Counted from the first letter of the stretch, positions 12,170 through 24,164 are shown. The stretch: DNA of 64,000 nucleotides from Melanocharis versteri (GCA_013397845.1 VZTG01003804.1:569896-633895); one strand, 5' to 3'. Numbers and translations: made by a program. The notes: generated by a model not told the origin, from the sequence alone.

Positions 12170-13255
12170 TAAGGCCTGCCCAGATCCTTCTGCAGGGCCT
12201 TCCTACCCTTCAGCAGATTGACACTCCTGCCCAACCTGGTAGCATCTGCAAAATGAGGGTGAACTTGGTTCCCTCATCCAGATCATTGATAAAGTTATTA
12301 AACAGAACTGGCCCAAATACTGAGCCCTGAACAGCCACTTGTGAACCATACCCCGCTTGTGACTGGTCACCAGCTGGATATGGCAACATTCACCACCTCT
12401 CCCTGGGCCAGGACATCCAGCCCCACACTGTCTGGGTCTCACCCCCTGGTTGTCCTGCACCTGCTGCACGATGATACTCAAAATTTTCTGCTCCATGACT
12501 TTCCCCAGTACCAAGGTCAGGCTGACAAGCCTGTAGTTCCCCAGATCCTCCTTCCCACCCTTCTTGTAGATGGCTTTTGATAAATGATAGGGAGTGCCTT
12601 GGCAAGCTCTTCCACCAGCTCACTCAGTATCCTTGGGTGGATCCCGTCTGGCTCCACAGACTTCTCTATGTGGTGTAGCAGGGTCACTGACCATTTCCAT
12701 TTGGATTGTGGGGGGTTTCATTCTGCTTCACATCACTGTATTCCATCTCAAGTCCTCTGTACCTGAAGAAAAAGTAGTCTGATTATTAAAGACAGAGGCA
12801 AAGAAGTCATTAAATACCTTTTCCTTTTCCTCATCCTTTTTTACTGTATTTGCCCCCATATTCTATAAAGGATGGAGATTCTCCTTAGCCATCTTTTTGT
12901 TGCTAGTATGTTTATAGAAGTATTTTTTATTGTAATTTTCAACAGTAGACAGGTTAAATTCTCGCTGGGCTTCCTTCTAATTATCTTCCTTATAACCTCA
13001 CAGTATCATTGTCTCCTGAGCCGCCTGCCCCTTCTTTGAAAGGTGATAAACTTCCCTTTTTTTCCTGAGTTCTAGCCAAAGTTCCCTGTTTAGCCAGGCC
13101 AATCTTCTCTGGCAGCACATCTTTCGGCAATGGAGATGGCCATCTCCTGAGCCTTTAGAATTTCCTTGTTGAAGAATGTCCAGCCTTCCTGCGATTCTTT
13201 TCTCTTCAGGACTGCCTCACAAGGGACTTTGTCATGAGTATACTTTTCTGACTAC
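12170..13255 (-). mobile_element. CR1 LINE ORF2 fragment (reverse transcriptase), inactivated
   Basis: Read on the minus strand this follows the CR1 ORF2 reverse transcriptase from its N-terminal part (near 13,250) to past the catalytic centre (near 12,170). Landmarks on the plus strand are ATCATTGATAAAGTTATTAAAC (about 12,282), CTGAGCCCTGAACA (about 12,320), AAGGTCAGGCTGACAAGCCTG (about 12,513), CCTTGGGTGGATCCCGTCTGG (about 12,630), AGAGGCAAAGAAGTCATTAAA (about 12,794), TAAAGGATGGAGATTCTCC (about 12,866) and AGGACTGCCTCACAAGGGAC (about 13,207). Around 12,345-12,420 it is much shorter than the consensus, so an internal deletion is likely. The catalytic FADD motif reads F-A-D-A at 12,241-12,252, so the second aspartate is lost. 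Frameshifts and stops break the frame. This is the longest RT-bearing CR1 piece in the window, and it is dead. Confidence 0.9.
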
Positions 13256-13259
13256 AGTC

Positions 13260-15355
13260 CAACTATTGAAGTGGCACACAGGCAAAGAGCTCTTTCCTGC
13301 TGTGTGGTAGGCTTCTCATACCTGAGCTATCACACATCAAGGATTGTACACACTGTCTTTACAATAGGTTCATGCTGGCCAGGAACACTCACTCTCAACA
13401 GCAGCTGAGAGCAGACATACTCCTCTACTAGGTGGGCTTAAAATGGTGTGTATAAAGAAGGCTTACAGGTTGGTCTGGACAAAGAGTTGTGAATTATTTA
13501 TGTGATCAAAACTGTGTACTTGCAAAAAGAATATAGATTGCCCAAAATGTTTGAAAACAAAACTCATTCATTTTGTTCAGCTAGGCAGAATAACAATTTG
13601 GAAAGGAAAAGAAAAAGGAAAATTTTGTCCAACACAGATAAGATACAAAGCGTTCTTGAAAGAAAAAGAAGGGTCTCAGTCCTCCTCCAGAGCAGACACT
13701 GTTGGCTTGTGGCAAGATTTGCCAGAGAAGCAGCATCAATGCAAACTTTTCATGATGAAGAATGTAAACCAGTTATGCCTAGTGCCTACAGTGTGATAAA
13801 GACAAAGTCATTCCTCCTTCCTGTGCCAGCCATGGCACCACCTCTAGGACACCGTGCATCTACCTGTGTCACCTCCAGGTCCTATGGGGAAGCAAGCCCA
13901 CTCCTCTGTTGGAATGCACAAACTGGACAGTTAAAGTGCTCGAGATGGTTTGGACATTAAACCCTCACATTCTTTCCTTTCAAATCGTCTCCAACAAGAG
14001 CATCATCTACTCACTGAAACAGTTGTAGCTTTTCAGCTCCATTACATGCTTATTGTTTTGATGTGCCCTCCCATCCATCACGCCTTTGCATCTGACAGTT
14101 TTTCAGGACAAGCAGAATTACCTGTTTACAGACTGTCATCTGAGTGCTCAAGTGAGCCTGTTTCCAGGGTTTGACACTGTGCTCCTTTTACTGCCAACAC
14201 TGTTGGCATCACCTCTCTTCTCATTGAATGTGCCTCATCTGCTAACACCTCCCACTTCTAAAAGAGATATGGGACAAATCCACCACAAATTAGCTAGGGC
14301 CAGTTACTCAAAAATTATTACATGTAGTCACAGGTCCAGCACAGCACACTGGGGGATGTGTTTATATTCTCCACACGTTTCCTAGCTCAGGCTTAACACG
14401 GGGCATCTGATGCTTGCAGGAACAAAATGTTCATTTATACTAAGTGTAACAGTACACTTAGCTCTGTGCTCTCATTACTACAACTTTATTTTCAGGAAGT
14501 TTACTAACCTAATTGGAATTTATAGACCAAATGTTTCAACTTAACAAGAATAACATTTCTTTGTTTTTCTGTGATAAAATACAAAGTTAATTTAGACTTC
14601 TGAGTAATAAGGCATCTCCAACATCAGCATATTCCTAGTTCATTTACTTACACATAGTATGCTTTTCAGACTTAAATTTTCTCCTGCTTGCTTTTCTAAA
14701 AGGTAAAAATCTCAGCATGATAACTGCATTGTGTTCATGCTGCAACATCAAAACTAAATGCTTTCAGACTGGAAACTCAGAAAAGACAAATGTAATTAAA
14801 GCTTTGCTTTAAAATACTTCTCAGAACTTATTGGTAGTGAGAAGTACTTCCCCTGATGTCTCAGTGTTCCAACAGCTGTGCTCAGTGAAATCAGGTTAGA
14901 TTCCTCTTAACAAGTGCAAAAATAAAGATTTCCACTTTTATGGGAGGTGTAACAACCTAGTAAATATAATACTGGGCACCAAAGCAAATTCTTTTCAGAG
15001 AATATACAACCTAATAACTTAGTGTCACAAAAAAAGACATTTGCATTGCACTTACAATATTTCGCTTTCTGTGGTACATATCCATTCTTACTATAGTTTC
15101 GAAGTTTTGCATGTTGTAATTTCGTATTGTGTACCTTTGGTAAGGTAACTGATCTGGGGAAAAAAAAGATGTGCAATATCCAGGCTGGAAAAAAGATGAA
15201 CATACCTAGGCTGCAGCAAAATCCTTGAGAAATGCCACATGAAAAATTCCTAATGAATATGAATGGAGGGAATGAAGAAGACACAAAAATAAATAAAGAA
15301 GATTTTGCAACAACAGTGTTTCAAAGCAGGAGTTGCTGAAAAAAGAATACCAGTG
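13260..15355. other. Unique DNA, no supported gene
   Basis: A 152-codon frame begins at 13,502 and two shorter ones lie near 13,950-14,385. None shows a domain, a splice context or coding-like composition that I can recognise. A perfect 9-bp hairpin lies at 14,440-14,461. The remainder is AT-rich unique sequence. Confidence 0.4.
14440..14461. repeat. Perfect 9-bp inverted repeat with 4-nt loop
   Basis: CTAAGTGTA (14,440-14,448), loop ACAG, then TACACTTAG (14,453-14,461). The arms pair fully and the next outer pair does not. It could form a small hairpin in DNA or RNA. No transcript context was seen, so a role is unproven. Confidence 0.9.
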
Positions 15356-15359
15356 TAGA

Positions 15360-16040
15360 AATTATCGTGCCTCTTAATGAGTATTTTTGTTAATGATCTT
15401 TGCCACGGAAAGTAGAACTATGCTCATGAATATTGTCACTGAAGAAAATTTGAGAGGCATTATCAACAGAAAAGATCAAGATAAACACAGAGGAAGCAAT
15501 GGATGACCTTGAGAACTTGAGACTACAATTTGAATGACATTCTGCAATAGAAAAAGAAAGAAAAACAAGGTACTAAGCCCAAGGACTCCTGCTGTAAAAT
15601 CAGTTTGAAATACAAAAGAAGGACGAAATACAGAGAATACAGGATAGAAGAAGAGTGACTTTGCCCCAGATGAACCTGCAATAATCAGGCTAACAAATAT
15701 CCTACTAATTTTTGAGTGAACTGACTGGTTTAGTGAAGCCGTAAGGGTTGTCTACAAAATACCAGACTAACAACAACAGAAAAAAATCCCCAGCTTCCAG
15801 AAGAGAAGGATGTATTGTAAAGGACAATTTTGTAATGTTCCATTTGGTTGAATATTAAAAACTTTTAGCTTTAAGAAGGTTATGGAACAAACCTCCTAAG
15901 GTTTAAGGGAAGGAATATAAAAAGTATTCAAAAGTGGCAGGGTAAATTTACGTGTGGGATCACCTTTTGTATACAACATGGCAGAAAACCACTTCCAGTG
16001 ATCATGGTCTCTGTGTCAGAAGCTGGTGGGATGAGGACAA
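15360..16040 (+). mobile_element. Ancient CR1 LINE fragment, RT to 3' region
   Basis: This is a diverged but ordered match to the older CR1 lineages of birds and turtles. TTTTTGTTAATGATCTTTGCC (about 15,384) sits at the RT block before the catalytic motif. Next come GCATTATCAACAGAAAAGATC (about 15,457), GGATGACCTTGAGAACTTGAG (about 15,501), ATACAGAGAATACAGGATAG (about 15,629) with GAGTGACTTTGCCCCAGATG following, and then the 3' part with GGTTATGGAACAAACCTCCTA (about 15,877) and AAATTTACGTGTGGGATCACC (about 15,944). The frame is broken many times. It is likely much older than the other copies in the window. The exact right end is uncertain. Confidence 0.6.
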
Positions 16041-17828
16041 TTTTTCATCTGCTCTTTCTTACAATATGTTTTTGCTCAGTCTTCTTCCTAAGAAACCCTT
16101 AGTCACTGAGAAATATCTCCACAGACACAGCTTGTGATAATAATAATCGTAACTAAAAAACAATAAAATGAATAGACATATTTTTATCCTTGTGATTTTT
16201 AGTTTTAGGTCTCCAGAGCTAGGAAGACATGTTCTATGTGTGGTAAGAGCAAACATTTGGGCTATTGAACCATGACTGTATTCAATTTTATTTAGGCAAA
16301 TAATTCAAATGTTCAACCCAGAGCAACTCCTACATATAAGCATTCATAAAAAATGAGATTTTTCCACCACACAAAGGGGACTTTGAATGGCTCTGCAGGC
16401 CACTTAAAGCTTCCATCCTGTGAACTAGAAGGCATTTATGTCTTTGTGATATAATGTCCTCAGGATTTCATTGACATTTACAAGATGTGAATTTCTGTCA
16501 GGCAAACATAAGTTGATTCATAAAGGATAGTCCAACTTATAATCATTTGTTTATTCTCAATGGACATGCAAGAATTCCTTTAAATAACCGTCACTGTAAT
16601 TTGAAATCTCAGTATAAACTTACTCAAAAAAATAGAAAAAGGTATTCAGAGAAATGAGCTTCTCTTTTGAAATGAAAAAGTGCAAATCGAACGGAAAGTG
16701 TTTGGTCTGACTGCTGAAGTCAAAATATGAAAGAAGAAAAGTGGATAAGGGAGATAAAGGAGAGGTTAACAACTCTTACATGTCATCTCTGGGCCCCCTT
16801 TGAAGGAGTAAAGTTCTGCAGAGTCATTTCCTCTCTAAAATCTGAGAAGAGTATGGAAGAAAAAAGACACAAACCTGACTTGAAAAATTTGGAATAAATG
16901 TCAAATCTCAACAGTTAAGGGCTCTGGAAGTATCATGGTCCTGTTATTCTTTAGAAAGGATGGCAAGAAGTAATCTAAGAATATTTTCTCCTGTCTCCTG
17001 AGCCTTGGAGACCTTTCTGTTTGATATGAACCCCTCCACATCTGACAAAGACCCTCTTTACAGAATGGAATAAAGGATATTTTTTCATTCTACCCATTAG
17101 TCCTTAGAATGAAGCTGCAACTGACTTCCATTTCTGAAGGAATTTTATGTCTTCTTAGGATGAGAACAAGAACCAAATTTAATTTATTTTCTTTGAAGGG
17201 TAATAGATGTCCAAGCAAAGGCATGATAAACTGCTGCAAAATTAGCCAGTGTAGGAGTAATAGAGAGTCATCTAAAAATTGGAATCAGGTCACTTGGGAA
17301 GGTGTAGTGGTTGATATGACATCTGGCTAAATCTGACATTGGGTTTCCAAATATCTTCCTGCTCTTAGTTCCTCTGTCAACAGTTATACTTTATCTGAAT
17401 TCACATATAGCTCATTGATTCACTGTTAATTTCAGTCGTTCCCTTGTTAATCCTAGAACTCCAATTTTGCAGCTCCTTTTTGTCCTGCCCTTTTTCTGGT
17501 CATTGAATCTTTTGCTCAGCAGCTCTCAGTCCTGAAAGTGAATATGTATATATTCTGCATCAGAAAAGGAGAGTGGCAGAAAGAGGAATTACATTTGGCC
17601 AACAAGCCTATAAATCCTGCCAATTTTCTCCCTACAGTGACAAGCAGCATCTCTGTATTCTTCCCATGCCGCCTGACCTTGCTTGCACTGGACATACACC
17701 TTCCTCTTTTGTCTTATTTCCAAGAGAAATGCTACACACATATGTGTCTGCACATAATCATTGTTGTCATAATTTGGTTTTGTTGCCAGCTCTCCTGGAG
17801 ATGTAAAAGACATGTAGATATGGTGCTT
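16041..17828. other. Unique AT-rich DNA
   Basis: I saw no repeat, RNA gene or exon-like segment. A 123-codon frame at 17,538-17,909 runs into the CR1 tail at its end and lacks any recognisable domain. Confidence 0.4.
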
Positions 17829-17829
17829 A

Positions 17830-17932
17830 GGAACATGCATTTGTGGTGGACGTGGCAATGCTGGGTTAGCGGACTACATGATCTTAAAGGACTTCTCCAA
17901 ATTAAATGATTCTATGATTCTACAATTCTAAG
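17830..17932 (+). mobile_element. CR1 LINE 3' tail
   Basis: Short CR1 3' end. GGTGGACGTGGCAATGCTGGG (about 17,843) is followed by ACATGATCTTAAAGGACTTCTC and the terminal ATGATTCTATGATTCTACAAT near 17,908. The tail repeats of eight bases are the CR1 hallmark. Confidence 0.88.
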
Positions 17933-18324
17933 ATAATAATTGCAGGTGTCAATCATGGATCTTGATAAAGCAGATAGAAGAGATAGATTTTTTTTTATTC
18001 ATGTTAATGAATGAGCAGTGGAATGCTTTTCATTCTATAATGACTGGAAAGAATAGGAAGCCACAAAGCAAAACAGTAGTTTCCATAAAAACAACTAAGG
18101 GGGGGTTTCTGGGTGTTTGGCTTCCTTTCATGTGCAAGTCCCAGTACAGACCTGCCTACTAATCAAGGTGCACATATGCCCAGGTGACAGTTTAAGCATA
18201 GGGGGAAAAAAACTATTCTTATTTTAATGGATAGGAGAAGGGAAGGTATTGAGCTGTACTCCATTCCACCAGGACATATCCAGAGTGAGATTCTGGTTTT
18301 TAATATAATATATGACATAATCCC

Positions 18325-18580
18325 CATTTTGAGAAGGGAAATAAGGCAGACTCAGGCAGCTACAGGCCAGTCAGTCTCAACTCTGTGTGCAGCAAGATCA
18401 TGGAGTAGATCCTCCTGGAAACTAAGCTAAGGCACGGTAAAATAAAGAGGTGGTTGGTGACAGCCAGCATGGCTTCACTAAGAGAAAATCATGCCTGACA
18501 AATTTGGCGGCCTTCCTGTGGGGTTACAGCACTGGTGGGTAAGGGAAGAGCGACTGACATAATTATTCAAGCTACAGTTC
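18325..18580 (+). mobile_element. CR1 LINE ORF2 fragment (RT N-terminal part)
   Basis: AGCTACAGGCCAGTCAGTCTC (about 18,359) is the RT motif that reads YRPVSL. It is followed by AAGATCATGGAGTAGATCCTC with a stop codon where CR1 has CAG, then GACAGCCAGCATGGCTTCAC (about 18,459), GAAAATCATGCCTGACAAATT, and GTTACAGCACTGGTGGGTAAG (about 18,522). These are in CR1 order. The fragment stops before the catalytic motif and has no 3' end here. Confidence 0.88.
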
Positions 18581-19010
18581 AATACCACAGGTCATCACTC
18601 AATACAATGAAATTTACTCTTTTCTTTGCAACAAGGAATGGGTAGTTGCCTGGAGGCTATGAGTGTTGCTGGCAGCAGCCATGGTGGTGTTTGAGAGACG
18701 CAGAATGCCCACAGGAAGTAATATCAGTAATCCTGCACTGACAATGAAAATTGAAAGGTCTCTGAGGCAGAGTTTACTGACAAAACAAGCTTGCAGTCCG
18801 TGGGAGAAAAAAAGTGCTTATTGAACAGACAGGTTTAAAAAAAGGAATCTGAACCTTCTCCACTACCGCCTTGCTCCACAGTAGTATTCAGAAAAAGAAA
18901 AACAGAAAGGGACTTTGTATGCAAATTAACAGGATAACATTTTAAAAATACCTGACTAATAACACTAATTTTTTCTCATTTTAAACAACCCAGAAAAGGC
19001 CCAGGTTTCC
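18581..19010. other. Unique DNA, no feature seen
   Basis: No named repeat, exon-like segment or RNA gene. The left edge is the end of the CR1 fragment; the right edge is the broken coding remnant. Confidence 0.4.
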
Positions 19011-19014
19011 TGAG

Positions 19015-19409
19015 TCAGTGGGTTGTGGTTGGTGGCTGCACTTTTCCCCTGCCAGAATTACCTTTTACTGAGGTGGTAATGATTTCAGCAGAGTTTCTGA
19101 GTTGGCTTTCCTTGTGGCCCATAAATTCTGCATTCTTTGTGTCCATTATCAGTGATCCATTCTTCTCCCCCAGCTTTGGTAACACTTGGACAATAGTGCC
19201 ACCTTTATCTTATCTCAAGTTTCAGTCACAGTGGCTTCGAACAGTCCAAGTTCCACAGAGACAAGTTCGGTGGAGGAGGGGATGGCATCAGTGGTCGCAG
19301 AAGCCATCTGTCCCATAACTTGGCGTGATCTTTTTTTGACTGTGACCTGTGTATGAGCAGTCGCTTCTTCACACTGTTTGCAACAGCAGGAATTCCTGTC
19401 TGGATGCAT
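19015..19409 (-). pseudogene. Two-frame coding remnant of unknown origin
   Basis: On the minus strand a frame starts with ATG at 19,409 and runs 63 codons to TGA at 19,215-19,217. It has a cysteine-rich start (S-C-C-C-K-Q-C near residue 7), a basic patch (V-K-K-R-S-R) and a Ser/Thr/Glu-rich end. A second frame opens at about 19,209, immediately after that stop, and runs about 64 codons to a TGA near 19,015. It includes G-G-T-I-V-Q-V-L and a Lys/Asn/Glu-rich part. Both halves have a similar protein-like composition, and the break sits exactly where one ends and the other begins, as a single frameshift in one older coding sequence would look. There is no clear poly-A tail and there are no introns. 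I do not recognise the protein. It could be a processed pseudogene, a remnant of a gag-like or transcription-factor-like gene, or chance. Confidence 0.35.
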
Positions 19410-21125
19410 TATCCAGGATGTGCCAGCCAGACCTCATCTGTGCCAGGCCTGGATTTAACACCATCCCATCGCTCCATTCTGTGCTTATCTCATGGCAAAG
19501 TCCTTCTGTGGCCTAAAAAGCGTTTGAGACAGACAGCTGGGCTCTGTAAGTCCCTACAACTGGTCAAAGGGTAAGTAATGTTCCAGACACTGGTCCTGGG
19601 TGCTGAAATTTTCCATGCTTAAGGGCTGATTCAAGTTCAGTGTTTCTGCAGAAGGTTCCAGCTAGCAAAAAAATCCATTGCTTCCAAGGGAAAAGATATT
19701 GTCTCTGACCAAGTTAAAAAAACAAAACCAGATTTTTCTCTGACCAGCCTAGAATATCTGTTTTGGTATAGGGTCTGTTGTGAATTTTGATCAATGCTGT
19801 GCTTGTTGTACATTTGAATAGGAGTCTTTGGCCTGATGAAATGGACTTGAGAAAAAAGGAAGGGAAAAAAAGATATTCCATGTAAAAGGAAACTGAAAGC
19901 CACTTGGTTAAGGGAAATCCTGCATTTTCTGGGTTTCAAAACTGGTGATCAAGGATCTGATTTGCAGAGATACTAATCCTTCATAGCTGGATTCAGAGAT
20001 GCTGGGAGCTGGTTTTGACCGTAGTGGATACTATGTAGAGCTAAGTGCTCGATCATGGAGAAAAAAAAAAATAGGAAAATATCTCAGAGTCTTTAATCAT
20101 TCAACACAAATTAGTGAAAACTTAGTGCTTGCTTATTTTATGCAGCAGATAACAGTCAACTGTTCAACTCTGGGACTGGGAAATAACTTACCTCCATGAA
20201 GGTACTACAGGAATAAATTAATTCATATTTTGAAGTTCATGGGTACTGTTGCAATGACTGCAGTAGCCAAGAGGATGAAAGGATTAATATTCTTGTATTC
20301 ACTGAGGGTTTTGGTTGAAGCAGGAGTCCTATAAGTGAGAAGGAAAGTGCATATATATAAAACCCATGTGCAATCTTAATTCTGTCATTTTCTAGCTCTT
20401 AAGTTCTAGGCTTCATAGTCTTGAAAATATTCTCTTCTGTTCTTGGAATTTTTTCTGCAATACAGAAAGAGGCAGAGGTTAAAATGTACATTGTTTAACC
20501 AAAACCAGTCTCTGTGTTCCCTCCTCTTTGTCTCTGGAGGAATGTCCCTAGTGCTAATAAAAGGAGAGAAAACTTGGATCCTTTATTATTCACTGCAGAA
20601 AACACAATTACGTATTTATACAGCATAAAATATAAATTATTTACCTGATGGACCACAGTGGCCTCTGAAGAAAAATGTTATCTGTCTTACTAATACACTT
20701 TGAACATGCACATGGGGAAAAAACCAATAAAAAATCATACAGAATCTTTATCCAATGCTTGCAAATTAATTGACTAACACTTCAGAATAAACACACAGAA
20801 ATCTTTGATTTTTCTTAAAAAAGCCAAACTAACAAAATTTTCTTAGATATAGTGCAACATTCCAAATACTCATTGACAATGAGCCTTTGAATTTGCTTGA
20901 AATCTTTCCAGGTTATTTTTTCTCACTAATAACTTCAGCACAAATGTTTCTATTCTAAAAGGGTGCTTTTTAACTTCCTTGATGCACAAAAAATGCACTG
21001 TGTTAACAGCTTCCACCAGTTCCCATACTGTCCTAGAAAGAAAATGTGTGGTTAAATCTAGCAAAGTTTAATTCAGGTGTAAACTGCTCAGTCTACTTGT
21101 GCAGGTTTTGTGATATGAAGAAAAT
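19410..21125. other. Unique DNA, no supported gene
   Basis: The 73-codon plus frame at 19,353-19,574 overlaps the remnant and is probably a shadow. The rest is AT-rich with short T and A runs. No repeat was recognised. Confidence 0.4.
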
Positions 21126-21127
21126 TC

Positions 21128-21317
21128 TTGCCCAGGAGGATTGCTGAGCATTGGAATAGACTGCTCAGGGAAGTGGTTGAGTCAACATCACTGGAGGTAT
21201 TTGTAAGGCATACAGATGTTGCACTTGGGGACCTGGTTTAGCCGTGGACTTGGCAGTGCTGGGTTAATGGTTGGACTTGGTGGTCTTTTCCAACCTTAAT
21301 GATTCTATGATTCTAAA
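21128..21317 (+). mobile_element. CR1 LINE 3' end
   Basis: GCATTGGAATAGACTGCTCAG (about 21,149) is followed by GTGGTTGAGTCAACATCACTGG, a GCACTTGGGGACCTGGTTTAG block (about 21,220), GTGCTGGGTTAATGGTTGGAC (about 21,256), and the end TTCCAACCTTAATGATTCTATG near 21,289. The order and the terminal repeats are those of a CR1 3' untranslated region. It is 5'-truncated, like most CR1 copies. Confidence 0.92.
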
Positions 21318-23712
21318 AAATCAAATACACCTTGGCTTCAGTGTATAACATTTATGTAGCTGGATAAAAGTGAAAAAATTAGTTTATTAATTAGTTTAGC
21401 TTATTTGTAGTACACAGTAGGCTTTGAAAACTCAGGTTATTAAAGCACTGCTTATTAATTCAATAATCATGTAGTACTTAAAAAACCTTCCTAAACCTGG
21501 AGAGAAACTTCATCTTTGTGTAAGCATTTTTAATGGTGCAAACAAGAAAGTAACAAAATGAGAATAAACAGTCAGTTAGGGACTTCTGGGAAAAGTTCTG
21601 GAGTCTGGTTTTCTTTTATCCATATTGTTTTTACAGTGTTACTCCTGGAAGCTTAACTCAAGTCTGAGATAAATTTTCAAATAGATCAAATTAATTACTC
21701 AGGAAATAAGAAGTAAATTAAGGTAACAGGGGCAATTATGAAAAAAAGAAAGTCATAGATAATGCCAGGGCTCAGAGGCTGAAGTATTTTGTTTCTTTCA
21801 AAAAGTCTCATATTTGTAATAAATCCTATAAAACACTGTTGTGGACACAGAAAACAAAGGTGCAGAACTTCAAGGAACTGATCAACAGAATGGCTGAATT
21901 GGAGAAAATAGGAAAGTTACAATAGAAAATAAAATATATATATATTAGAAAAATTTTTTCCTATCATAAAATGAAGCCAAGGTCAACCTTATGTTAAAAT
22001 TTTCTTGAATTACAGCAGATAAAAGTGGCCACATTCAGAGGAAATATTCAGTAAGATTTGAAAATTTAAGTACTCCCCAGATAGTCTCGCCAAGATTTTT
22101 GTGATCCAAGGTCTTCATCTACTTCTGGGAAATCTTATTTATTCATATTATATATATATAAAAAAAGCAAAACAGAAAGCAAACAAACAAACAAACAAAA
22201 CGAAAACAAAAAAAACCAACCGTTTGCAAGGAGACAAAATCCTGAAAATCGCACCTCCACTAAAATGGAATAACATCTGAATAAAAGATAAAGAATATAT
22301 GACCGCTGAAACACCTTTATATTGTTACCTGATGAGGAATGCTCCCTACTGGTGCTGCTTCTTTCCCTCAGCTGCTACTTGTCTGTTGACTTACCACAGG
22401 CAAATCACTTCAATCCTCCCCACTTCGGCTTCTCCATCAGTAAATCGGGACTGGCACTTCACCTATTTTGTAAAGTGCTCTAAATTCTAATGGCAGAACT
22501 CTCAGCTGGTAGCTCAGCGCTATGATAAATATGAGATTTTTGTAGCATGCAAAAATGATTATGCTTTTAATGGAATTACAAAATATAATTAACCCTCAAG
22601 CTTGGTATTATGTGATAAAAGTAATCAAAATGTGTGACAAATTATCTGTTTTATTGTGTCTTCTATCATAATTATGTATTCTTAAACTGTGCTACAAAAC
22701 TCAAGGATGGTTTTCTTACCATTGAAATGATAAACTTCTAGTGATGATTTTGCTTTGTTTTGATCCAAGCCAAGAAAATGTATTCTATTAGGAAAATCCA
22801 TGCGGATCCCTTGAACAGGTTATGTAGCACATGCAACACTTTGAACTGTGAGCAAAGACAAACTATAAATTGTTAAATGCTGTTTAAGAGTACACAAAAG
22901 TAACAACAATAAACTATGCTTTGGTGGCAGCAAAGTGTAAATGGGCAAATATTAATAATTGCTTTGGCGATAATTTGGTTATGCAATCCCATGATTTGAA
23001 TCACATATGTTCTTTACAAAACCCTGGTTATGAAAAGTTAAAATCAAGAAAAATAATCTCAGGATAGGCACTAATTTATGACTGCTCTACTGAGGAGTGT
23101 TTACCGTATAATCAAGGAAAGACAGAAAGAGAGATATGCGTGAGAAATACTGGTTTTTATACATTTTGTTCTAGACACAGTCCCTTAAAAGGGAGCAGGA
23201 GTTCAACCTCTGGACAAGTGACAAATGAAGTACACAATCTATATCACTTATGCATGAGACTCATGTCCACTCTATCAGGAGGTGATTAAATCTATGGAAC
23301 AAAAGAATCTACTGACTGACACTGAATACCAGGACTCGCCCTCCCTCAGGAAGTCCCTAACTGCGAATTTCTGAAGGCTACAAGGTTCTTCTGGTGAAAT
23401 CTCGTCACGTTGTTTGTAAGCTCTTCTTTATGTATCAGCTTTTGATGTCTACACATGATTTTGACGACATCTCTGCCATCAAAATAAATAGTTCTCACAT
23501 CTGAGCAGTAGATGGTTGGACAGCTACCTGTTTGTCTCAGACAATGAATGCAAGTAGCCTTAAAACATGGAGTACATTCAGAATAGCGAAATGAAGAAAC
23601 TGCAATCGACAACACATCAGAGAACAATAGATTTGTTGAGGCTCATGGAGATTAGGTAGAGGTTAAAGTCAAGCCCACTGATCACAGCTTACCCACAAGT
23701 CCTCTCTCAGTG
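21318..23712. other. Unique AT-rich DNA with TA and CAAA simple repeats
   Basis: No gene was recognised. Simple repeats lie at about 21,940, 22,147-22,161 (TA) and 22,180-22,200 (CAAA). A 93-codon minus frame at 23,346-23,627 has no recognisable domain. Confidence 0.4.
22180..22200. repeat. (CAAA)n microsatellite beside a TA tract
   Basis: Five CAAA units follow a short TA run at 22,147-22,161 and lead into an A-rich stretch. On sequence alone this is ordinary simple repeat. Confidence 0.9.
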
Positions 23713-23714
23713 TA

Positions 23715-23985
23715 GAAGGCACTACATTTGTTCAGGCAAAATTTAACTGTTATAAATCCATGATAGTTTCTCCTGGTCCTCCTCTACTCCTTCATATGAG
23801 GATTGTCACCATAACCTTCCAAGTACATGAGATAAGGCTGACCAGCCTGCAGTTCCCCAGGTCTTCTATGCTAGCCATCCTCAAGGTGAGCATGTTACTT
23901 GCTTTTTCTTGTCATCAGGAACCTATCTCAACCATAACGATATTTGAAAGATTAAAAAAGAGCAGTCATGAAATGAGGGTGATAA
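23715..23985 (-). mobile_element. CR1 LINE ORF2 fragment (RT)
   Basis: The plus strand follows the complement of CR1 RT: TTTGTTCAGGCAAAATTTAAC (about 23,729), ATAAATCCATGATAGTTTCTCC (about 23,752), a CTTCATATGAGG block, and GAGATAAGGCTGACCAGCCTG with CAGTTCCCCAGG (about 23,829-23,861). It is strongly diverged and broken. The same RT stretch is seen in the copies near 12.5 and 34.8 kb. The next recognisable block, near 24.17 kb, is from ORF1 in the same orientation. Confidence 0.7.
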
Positions 23986-24164
23986 AAGGCTGTAACAGGT
24001 TGCCCAGAGAGCAATATTTCATTGGTGGATTCTGCCTCTTCCCAGAAACCCTCATGTTTTTTGAGACAATTCCAGTCAAGATGCCAAATAGATCCTCTTG
24101 GGAACACCAGCCATGAAAGGCAAAGCTAACCTACTCCTGAGCTTCTATGCTTTTCATCTACCCA

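Noticed and set aside
13502..13960. 152-codon open frame with a basic N-terminal half
   Set aside because: The Lys/Arg-rich part comes from an A-rich stretch; no family resemblance and no exon signals.
23990..24120. CR1-like words in plus orientation (ACAGGTTGCCCAGAGAGC, GTGGATTCTGCC) between two minus CR1 pieces
   Set aside because: Too short and diverged to separate from chance; it may be a nested CR1 3' fragment.
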